Source: Deltaproteobacteria bacterium (lineage in GTDB: Bacteria; Desulfobacterota; Binatia; UBA9968). From it: 11,926 bases of DNA. Position numbers and translations under genes: made by a program. Positions 7,433 to 11,926 of this stretch are shown here, in pieces (the stretch's first letter is position 1; each line of letters begins with the position of its first letter). The stretch spans positions 1 to 11,926 of the forward strand of contig JAJONK010000041.1 of the NCBI GenBank assembly GCA_021323355.1. The letters run 5' to 3'. Under the pieces are notes generated by a model. The model searched no databases. It had not been told where the DNA came from and saw nothing but the letters and a program-made list of their open reading frames with translations.

Positions 7433-8428
7433 TTAACGACGGCCATAAAGTTTGTCGATGAAGCCGCTGCTTCGAAGTTGATCGACGAAGCGCAAGTCGA
7501 CAAAATCTTCGGCTTTGGCCTTTGCCGCCTTGGGATCCCATGAGGATTGCACTTCCAGTGTGTTTCTCAGTCCTTCCACGGTCGGGTAGGTATCCTCGAC
7601 AAAAAGCTGGCTGTATGCCGAATAAGCCCCTTCAAGGATGGCGCGACTAGGCCCACGGGTGTATTTGCTCATGATTTTGATGGATTCTTCCTTGTTCGAT
7701 TTGAAGAAGTGAACCCCCGCTGCAATCGCCTCGACCATACGCTGGACCGCGTTGGGTTGCTCGCGAATCATGTGCCTGCTCGTAACCGTGCAGGTATAAA
7801 GAAACGGAACTTTGAGCGCTGCCATGTCGATGACGACCTTGAGGCCGTTACGTTCTCCTTGGATTTTCTCGGCATCGCTAACGATGGTGAAGTCGGTCTG
7901 CCCCGCGATCACTGAAGCGATGCGCGCCGGACCGCCGCCGACAGTGATCGCCTTGATTTGATTATAGGGAATGCCAACCTGTTTGAGCGCGAGACGCAGG
8001 GCAAAATCCGCCGCCGTTCCCGGAATATGCACCGCCGCCGTTCTGCCTTTTAACTCTTCCCGTGATTTGATGTTGGCTTTGCCGACGACGTAGTAAGGCA
8101 AAGTGTTGACCACACCATTGACGATCGCGATGTCGCCGCCGGCGATTCTGCCGTTAATCGCCGAAGTTCCTACCGCTTCGGTAAAACTCAAATCACCTGC
8201 CAAAAGGCTCTGGATGCCCCGGGTGCTGCCGTCGATGAAGACCAGGTCGATGTCCAAGCCGTATTTTTTGAACAGTCCTGCTTCCTTGGCGATCCAGGCC
8301 GGCACGGACGAGCTCGGAGAATCGGAGATGTAAGCTGACAGCAGCTTGCTCTGCGCCGGCCCGTTTGTTCCAACGATTACTGAAAGACAAAAGAATAAAA
8401 TCAAGCCGCCAACAGAAGTGATTTTCAT
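7433..8428 (-). CDS. NMT1/THI5-like ABC substrate-binding protein
   Basis: The 331-residue protein begins with a short basic start, a hydrophobic core (about residues 7-20) and a likely signal-peptidase I site near GPAQ-SK, so it should be periplasmic. There is no convincing lipobox. The mature part fits the SsuA/TauA/NMT1 group of type II binding proteins. It has the PAWIAKEAGLFKKYGLDIDL opening, FIDGSTRGIQSLLAGDLSFT, the LKGRTAAVHIPGTAADFALR hinge region, and the DLRFVDQLRSSGFIDKLY end common in this group. Relatives carry sulfonates, nitrate, pyrimidines or aromatic acids, so the ligand cannot be named. GAGGA at 8433-8437 supports the ATG at 8428. No permease or ATPase gene is nearby. The 199 bases ahead of it hold only a 6-bp ACCAAG/CTTGGT inverted repeat and no convincing promoter or TPP riboswitch. 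Confidence 0.88.
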   Translation of the reverse strand: MKITSVGGLILFFCLSVIVGTNGPAQSKLLSAYISDSPSSSVPAWIAKEAGLFKKYGLDIDLVFIDGSTRGIQSLLAGDLSFTEAVGTSAINGRIAGGDIAIVNGVVNTLPYYVVGKANIKSREELKGRTAAVHIPGTAADFALRLALKQVGIPYNQIKAITVGGGPARIASVIAGQTDFTIVSDAEKIQGERNGLKVVIDMAALKVPFLYTCTVTSRHMIREQPNAVQRMVEAIAAGVHFFKSNKEESIKIMSKYTRGPSRAILEGAYSAYSQLFVEDTYPTVEGLRNTLEVQSSWDPKAAKAKAEDFVDLRFVDQLRSSGFIDKLYGRR

Positions 8429-8627
8429 AGTGTCCTCGACTGCAAATGATGATTAAAGCCCGATCGCCAACAATCTTTATTGCGCATTCGCCAGAGCCCG
8501 TCCAATGAGACGGTTGCTTTAAGCCACACAAAACTAGTGAGGAGCATGAATAGCTGCTGCAATATACCAAGGAGGCATACCATCTTGCTTGGTCTTCCAG
8601 CGGCAGTCACTTGTCGTGCAACTCTAG

Positions 8628-9716
8628 TCAGCCAGCGTGTCTGGATAGGGCGGGCATAACCTGGCCGGCAAGGAGTTTGATAGATTCCTCGTAATCCGGG
8701 CCGAGCTTGGCAAAAGCAACCTGATCGTAGCCGAGCCTTCCCGCCGCGCCAACCAGTTCGATAATCTGATCCCTGACTTCTTCCGGCCTGCCCGCAGCGT
8801 AATAGGTTTTCACCATGTGTTCGGTGACCAGTTCAGAAGCTTCCTCAACGGTGGCTCCCGCTTCGAACGCTCTTTTGAGGTTAAGCACTTGTTCCCGGGT
8901 CACGCCCATTTTGCCATACTCCTCAGCGGTGAAACCCAAAGCCTCCCACTGCAGAATTGAATGAGCCACCTGCCGCTTGGGAAACTCGATCGCTTTATTT
9001 CGGTCGCTGCAGATCGAGACGTTAAGTTCACATACTTTACGCAATCGTTTTGCGGGGTCGATTTCCTGTGCGGCGTGATCCGCGGTCGCGAGCATGCCGG
9101 AAAGACGTCCAGCTTTGAGCATGGGAATATAGGTTCCCGAGCTGATCAATCCATCCATGATGCGGCCGCAAATTCGCAGCGCCTGCGGGCCATTGCCGCC
9201 GCCGTAAAACTTAAAACTTGATCGAGGTTTGAAAGCGAGGCGAAACTTTCCGCTCGGATTAAGATGGTAAAACTGTTGAAGGAATGGGTAGTCAGCATAC
9301 TTCAACTCTTGGCCGCTCAGTGCCTGCCGCAGCAGCTGAACTGTTTCGCTGACCATGGCAACAGGCCGAAGAGGCTGAACGTGCTGGGGGGATTGTCCGA
9401 GGTCGCCCCTCGCAATCCCCACGCTTATCTCCCGATCTTCGCACAGCTCGGAAAGAGCGCCGAGCGAGTCGGCGACATCCAAGGGGTTATGAAAGTACGG
9501 CACCATGATCGCGGTGCCGAGGCGGATCGGTACCTGTGAGGCAATCGCCGTGAGCACGACAATCTGACTGCGGTAACGAATATTGTCGTTGACCCAGATC
9601 TGCTGAAAACCGTTGTCGGCGGCGAGATGAGCCAGTCGAACCAAATCTCGAACCGTATATTGATTAGCTAGATGAGTGACAAATTGCAGCCCGAGCTCTC
9701 CATTGAAAATTGCCAT
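8628..9716 (-). CDS. LLM-class flavin-dependent oxidoreductase
   Basis: The 362-residue protein resembles luciferase-like monooxygenases and F420-dependent reductases, which share a TIM barrel that binds FMN or F420. Supporting segments are the LGLQFVTHLANQYTVRDLVR start, LAADNGFQQIWVNDNIRYRS, and then PIRLGTAIMVPYFHNPLDVA. A GGGNGPQALRICGRIMDGLI stretch near residue 190 is typical of the cofactor-binding core, and a C-terminal GRPEEVRDQI helix follows. Length is normal for the family. The ATG at 9716 is preceded by GGAG at 9722-9725 with five bases of spacing. It is the first gene of a minus-strand trio with the binding protein and the aldo/keto reductase, and this context suggests oxidation of an imported small organic compound. 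Whether FMN or F420 is used cannot be decided from the sequence alone. Confidence 0.88.
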   Translation of the reverse strand: MAIFNGELGLQFVTHLANQYTVRDLVRLAHLAADNGFQQIWVNDNIRYRSQIVVLTAIASQVPIRLGTAIMVPYFHNPLDVADSLGALSELCEDREISVGIARGDLGQSPQHVQPLRPVAMVSETVQLLRQALSGQELKYADYPFLQQFYHLNPSGKFRLAFKPRSSFKFYGGGNGPQALRICGRIMDGLISSGTYIPMLKAGRLSGMLATADHAAQEIDPAKRLRKVCELNVSICSDRNKAIEFPKRQVAHSILQWEALGFTAEEYGKMGVTREQVLNLKRAFEAGATVEEASELVTEHMVKTYYAAGRPEEVRDQIIELVGAAGRLGYDQVAFAKLGPDYEESIKLLAGQVMPALSRHAG

Positions 9717-10001
9717 GTCTACTCCGTTGGTTTACTGCATCTATGACATGCTCTTGCTGTGTGCGACAAGCAGATTCAGAATGATCAAGTCTGCATAAAA
9801 TTATGATCGAGCAAACTCGCAGAGTTCTTCGGTCAAGGTCTGAAAAGGCGGGACGGGATTTACCCACCGAGCAAAGCTGGACGGCCTTCAGTTGGATCCG
9901 CCTTGCGGCGGGCTGTGAACGGTAAAGAGCGCTACAATCTAATCCGGAACCAGCTAACCATTCATCCGCGCTCGAACAGGTGAGCCGCTAGGATTTAGCG
10001 C
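9717..10001. other. Intergenic gap upstream of the LLM gene
   Basis: No gene is supported in this 285-base stretch. It should contain the promoter of the minus-strand LLM gene, but I could not find a well-spaced -35/-10 pair. Small hairpins are present: AACTC/GAGTT at 9814-9826 and CCGC/GCGG at 9898-9908. A plus-strand TACAAT at 9933-9938 has no matching -35 box and no plus-strand gene behind it. Confidence 0.5.
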
Positions 10002-10002
10002 T
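9983..10002 (-). terminator. Hairpin at the stop of the 77-residue gene
   Basis: AGCCGCTA at 9983-9990 pairs with TAGCGCT at 9996-10002, with one bulged C and a five-base loop. On the minus strand this sits directly at and after the TAA stop of the small gene. No T-run follows, so it is a weak terminator candidate or a 3'-end stabiliser. Confidence 0.25.
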
Positions 10003-10235
10003 TATCTTTCTTCGAAGAGATCCGGCTTGCCATCATCGATCCACTTCATGGCAAAATCGTATCCCCGTGATATGGCATCGTCTGCCGTGTCGAAGCGGCC
10101 GCCATAATCAGTAAACGTCTTTACTCCGGCGTCAGCGCCCTGTTTCGAGACCACCCATGTAAATGTCCACTGATGCGTGTGCGGAACGCGTAGGGCGCTC
10201 ACTCGAATAACGTGTCCGTTGTAACGGGCTTCCAT
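10002..10235 (-). CDS. Small uncharacterised protein, 77 residues
   Basis: I take the start as ATG at 10235 because GGGGAG (10240-10245) lies four bases upstream on this strand; a TTG four codons earlier would overlap that site. The protein reads MEARYNGHVIRVSALRVPHT at its start, has a Trp-rich TFTWVVSKQG strand, then FTDYGGRFDTADDAISRGYD and a helix ending in WIDDGKPDLFEER. The pattern suggests a small alpha/beta cytoplasmic protein: two or three beta strands followed by one helix. It has no signal peptide or membrane segment. It looks like a conserved hypothetical family seen in proteobacteria, but I cannot name it. Its own upstream region faces the hemerythrin gene, and it is separated from the LLM gene by 285 bases, so it is probably transcribed alone. 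Confidence 0.65.
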   Translation of the reverse strand: MEARYNGHVIRVSALRVPHTHQWTFTWVVSKQGADAGVKTFTDYGGRFDTADDAISRGYDFAMKWIDDGKPDLFEER

Positions 10236-10408
10236 TGCGCTCCCCAAGGTTTCAATCGACTTACAACGTTCTCGTTAGATTCCTATGAAGTCTAGCACTC
10301 TGAGACAGCAGAAAAAGATAGGTGATGATTTGGCCGTCGGAATGACGGGCGGTTGATTGTCCCAAATCCGAGTTTGAAAGAGCCGCAAAACTCCAGGGGT
10401 GATACAAC

Positions 10409-10540
10409 ATGGCAAGCGTCACCTCAAAACAAGAGGAATCATCGCTTGACCGTCTGCTGCCAGCCGACTTCGCTCCAGTTGCGCATCTGTTGCTAGCCGG
10501 GAGTTTATTCGACTACAGGTGCAGACGATTCGCTCATTAG
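10409..10540 (+). CDS. Doubtful 43-residue reading frame
   Basis: An ATG at 10409 follows a G-rich AGGGGTGAT stretch about eight bases upstream, which could serve as a ribosome-binding site. The frame reads MASVTSKQEESSLDRLLPAD and ends at TAG 10538-10540. There is no recognised domain, and the length is within what chance would give. The opposite strand is also open here, so coding is not established. Confidence 0.18.
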   Translation: MASVTSKQEESSLDRLLPADFAPVAHLLLAGSLFDYRCRRFAH

Positions 10541-10604
10541 CATGGCTCCTCCGTGTACGGTGTATGAGATGCGATCGGAGACGTCTGTGTTCCCTTGGCA
10601 TCTC

Positions 10605-10667
10605 GCTTGCTGACGTAGACTTGCCTTAGATGCGCTGGACGCCCTGAAGATTCACACCTCAGCAAGC
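10605..10667. repeat. 9-bp inverted repeat upstream of the hemerythrin gene
   Basis: GCTTGCTGA at 10605-10613 is matched exactly by TCAGCAAGC at 10659-10667, with a 45-base loop. A second pair, GCATCT at 10598-10603 and AGATGC at 10628-10633, overlaps it, so the two structures would compete. They lie just upstream of the proposed promoter and could be protein-binding half-sites or the terminator of an unseen transcript. Confidence 0.4.
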
Positions 10668-10681
10668 AAACTGCCAAGAAC

Positions 10682-10709
10682 GGAACGTATTTAGCCCTCG
10701 ATTGTTAAA
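10682..10709 (+). promoter_or_regulatory. Possible ECF-type promoter of the hemerythrin gene
   Basis: GGAAC at 10682-10686 is followed after 17 bases by GTTAAA at 10704-10709. GGAAC-N16/17-GTT is the general pattern of many extracytoplasmic-function and EcfG stress promoters. A transcript starting near 10715 would give a leader of about 30 bases with AAGGAGG at 10733-10739, a sensible geometry. The match is short and could be chance. Confidence 0.3.
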
Positions 10710-10743
10710 GGTACTAACTGTCCGAGCTGTCCAAGGAGGTTTG

Positions 10744-11178
10744 ATGGATGCATTAGAACTTTTGAAACAGGATCACGCGAGAGTAAAAAAATTATTCGAC
10801 AAAGCTGAAAGCGCTGATGACCGGGAGCAGAAACGCATTTTCAGTCAAATCAAAAGTGAGTTGGAGATGCATGCCCATATCGAAGAGAACATTTTCTATC
10901 CTGCCATGCAGAGGTACGATGAACTAAAAGAGATGATCGTCGAGTCGCTCAAAGAACACAATAATATGAAAACGCTCCTCCAGAAGATGGCTAGTCTATC
11001 TGATCGTGAAGATTTCGAAGACAAGCTTGAGGAGCTGATCGATAACGTCGAACATCACGCCGAAGATGAGGAAGAGGGAAAGATGTTCCCGAAGGTCCGT
11101 GAGCTTGTCAGTGTCAACGAACTGCAGAAACTAGGAGCTCAACTCCAGGCAGCCAAAGGCCAGCGTAAAGCGAGCTGA
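10744..11178 (+). CDS. Hemerythrin HHE domain protein
   Basis: The 144-residue protein is a four-helix hemerythrin-like domain that binds a di-iron centre and commonly handles oxygen, nitric oxide or oxidative stress. Candidate ligands follow the family order: H11 (LKQDHARVKKLF), H43 and E47 (MHAHIEENIFYP), H72 (LKEHNNMKTLL), and H105 and E109 (HHAEDEEEGKMFP). Residues 119-144 form a basic, Gln/Lys-rich tail. I place the start at ATG 10744 because a perfect AAGGAGG (10733-10739) precedes it by four bases; the frame is also open back to 10702, which would include the ribosome-binding site. It stands alone, facing a histidine kinase gene across 60 bases. A stress-type promoter may drive it. Whether it binds oxygen, nitric oxide or only iron is not visible. 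Confidence 0.92.
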   Translation: MDALELLKQDHARVKKLFDKAESADDREQKRIFSQIKSELEMHAHIEENIFYPAMQRYDELKEMIVESLKEHNNMKTLLQKMASLSDREDFEDKLEELIDNVEHHAEDEEEGKMFPKVRELVSVNELQKLGAQLQAAKGQRKAS

Positions 11179-11200
11179 GCAGTCTGAAGGCAACAGATTG

Positions 11201-11214
11201 ATTCCGCGCGGAAT
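11201..11214. repeat. 14-bp perfect palindrome between convergent genes
   Basis: ATTCCGCGCGGAAT reads the same on both strands and lies midway between the stops of the hemerythrin gene and the kinase gene. It is flanked at a distance by CAAC (11191-11194) and GTTG (11218-11221), which are also complementary. It could be a bidirectional terminator core or a dimeric protein-binding site, but there are no T-runs on either side. Confidence 0.4.
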
Positions 11215-11238
11215 GTGAGTTGCTATAGGCTGTGATTA

Positions 11239-11926
11239 CTAACCGCGGGCGGGCAATTCGATTTTGAAAGTCGTTCCGGCTCCCTCTTCGCTTTCGACAG
11301 TGATGGCGCCGTTATGATCGTCGAGAATAGTTTTTACGATAAACAATCCGAGGCCGGTGCCTTCGGTATTGACCGAGCCTTCGAGACGCTTGAACTCCCG
11401 GAACAGATTAGGCAACTCTCGTTTAGGAATTCCAATGCCGCTATCCTTGATGCTCAGCGAGATCTTGCCTGCGATCATCCGCGAAGTTAGAGCAATGGCG
11501 CCTCCTGGCGGCGTGTACTTGATGGCGTTGTCGATCAGATTCCAAAGCACCCGCTCTAACTGATTCTGATCGCCATGACAGGGCTTTAGGTCATCGGCAA
11601 GTTCCAATCGGACGTCCAGATCTTTCTTACGGAGGGCGACGGTTTGCTGCCGCATGACATCTCTCAGTATGGGATTGATCTCGACCGCAGTCTTACTGGC
11701 TTCCGCCTTGGGTGTCACTAGTTCAGACACGTTCAAAAAGCCGATGACCAGGTTTACTATACGGTCGATGTTTTCGCGGATGCATTTGAGCGACAGAGTT
11801 TGCTCAGCCGGGTTGGGTCGTCCGCCAAAGGAGCCGGCGAGCAATTCGGCATGGCCGAGAATGACCGAAAGCGGCGCTTTAACATCATGCGCAAGGGCAC
11901 ACACCACCTGACGTTTGAATTCTTCG
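11239..11926 (-). CDS. Sensor histidine kinase, C-terminal part
   Basis: The gene runs off the right edge of the window, so its start and any sensor or PAS domains are missing. About 229 residues are visible. The HisKA domain opens with the H-box LAHDVKAPLSVILGHAELL, whose His is the expected autophosphorylation site. The HATPase_c domain follows with the N-box NLIDNAIKYTPPGG, the G1 box DSGIGIP, LFREFKRLEGS and the G2 box GTGLGLFIVKTIL, and ends with GTTFKIELPARG. All catalytic boxes are intact. The GTG at 11907 is not the real start, because the frame continues upstream with EEFKRQ, which is typical of the helix before the H-box. No receiver domain follows the ATPase, and the stop is TAG at 11239-11241. 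The partner regulator is not in the window. Confidence 0.93.
   Translation of the reverse strand, partial: EEFKRQVVCALAHDVKAPLSVILGHAELLAGSFGGRPNPAEQTLSLKCIRENIDRIVNLVIGFLNVSELVTPKAEASKTAVEINPILRDVMRQQTVALRKKDLDVRLELADDLKPCHGDQNQLERVLWNLIDNAIKYTPPGGAIALTSRMIAGKISLSIKDSGIGIPKRELPNLFREFKRLEGSVNTEGTGLGLFIVKTILDDHNGAITVESEEGAGTTFKIELPARG

Larger units (their letters stand above)
10236..10743. other. Divergent intergenic region
   Basis: This 508-base stretch lies between the divergent 77-residue gene and the hemerythrin gene, so it should hold both promoters. It contains a weak 43-codon reading frame (10409-10540), an 8-bp AGACGTCT palindrome (10579-10586), nested inverted repeats at 10598-10667, and a possible ECF-type promoter at 10682-10709. 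No RNA gene was recognised. Confidence 0.6.

Noticed and set aside
7294..7503. 69-codon minus-strand frame
   Set aside because: It overlaps the conserved C-terminus of the binding protein in another frame and resembles no family.
8425..8610. 61-codon minus-strand frame between the LLM gene and the binding protein
   Set aside because: It has no recognisable domain or clear ribosome-binding site and probably reflects chance openness of the gap.
8429..8627. TPP riboswitch or a TTGGAC/AATAAA promoter (8476-8505, minus strand) ahead of the THI5-like protein
   Set aside because: The conserved TPP riboswitch core motifs are absent, and the promoter boxes match the consensus too poorly.
1..11926. 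tRNA or rRNA genes, CRISPR arrays, insertion sequences
   Set aside because: No cloverleaf-like sequence, regularly spaced repeats or transposase-like protein was seen on either strand by eye.

Overview
The window is bacterial chromosomal DNA of moderately high GC with long, well-spaced genes. It holds a trehalose-synthesis gene, a queuosine-type tRNA enzyme, release factor 3, and a cluster of an NMT1/THI5-like binding protein, a luciferase-like flavin oxidoreductase and an aldo/keto reductase. This combination, especially the last cluster, resembles uncultured soil lineages of the Deltaproteobacteria/Binatia, Tectomicrobia or Rokubacteria type. That placement is a guess from gene style only.

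Layout. Positions 1-386 are the 3' end of treY (malto-oligosyltrehalose synthase), followed by a 10-bp inverted repeat. Two tightly packed genes follow: a diacylglycerol-kinase-family lipid kinase (571-1482) and a class III metallophosphoesterase (1489-2325). After a 209-bp gap comes a translation/tRNA block on the same strand. It consists of prfC (2535-4157), a small frame-broken reading frame (4139-4298), and a 679-residue protein (4295-6334) that fuses a complete tRNA-guanine transglycosylase to a C-terminal MnmC/DUF752-type methyltransferase. The small frame overlaps the end of prfC and the start of the fusion gene, so the three are probably co-transcribed.

On the opposite strand, reading right to left, lie a 77-residue uncharacterised protein (10235-10002), an LLM-class flavin oxidoreductase (9716-8628), a secreted NMT1/THI5-like substrate-binding protein (8428-7433) and an aldo/keto reductase (7291-6455). 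No ABC permease or ATPase is present, so the binding protein is orphaned here. The right end has a hemerythrin-domain protein (10744-11178, plus strand) with a strong ribosome-binding site and a possible ECF-type promoter. Facing it is the C-terminal part of a sensor histidine kinase (11239-11926, minus strand, cut by the window edge).

The most interesting item is the Tgt-MnmC-like fusion. Tgt places preQ1, which carries an aminomethyl group, at position 34 of GUN-anticodon tRNAs. MnmC/MnmD-type enzymes N-methylate an aminomethyl group on U34 of other tRNAs. The fusion therefore suggests a single polypeptide that inserts and then methylates a wobble base, possibly giving a methylated preQ1. 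The second item is the small gene between prfC and tgt: it has good translation signals at both ends but needs a one-base frame correction to read through.
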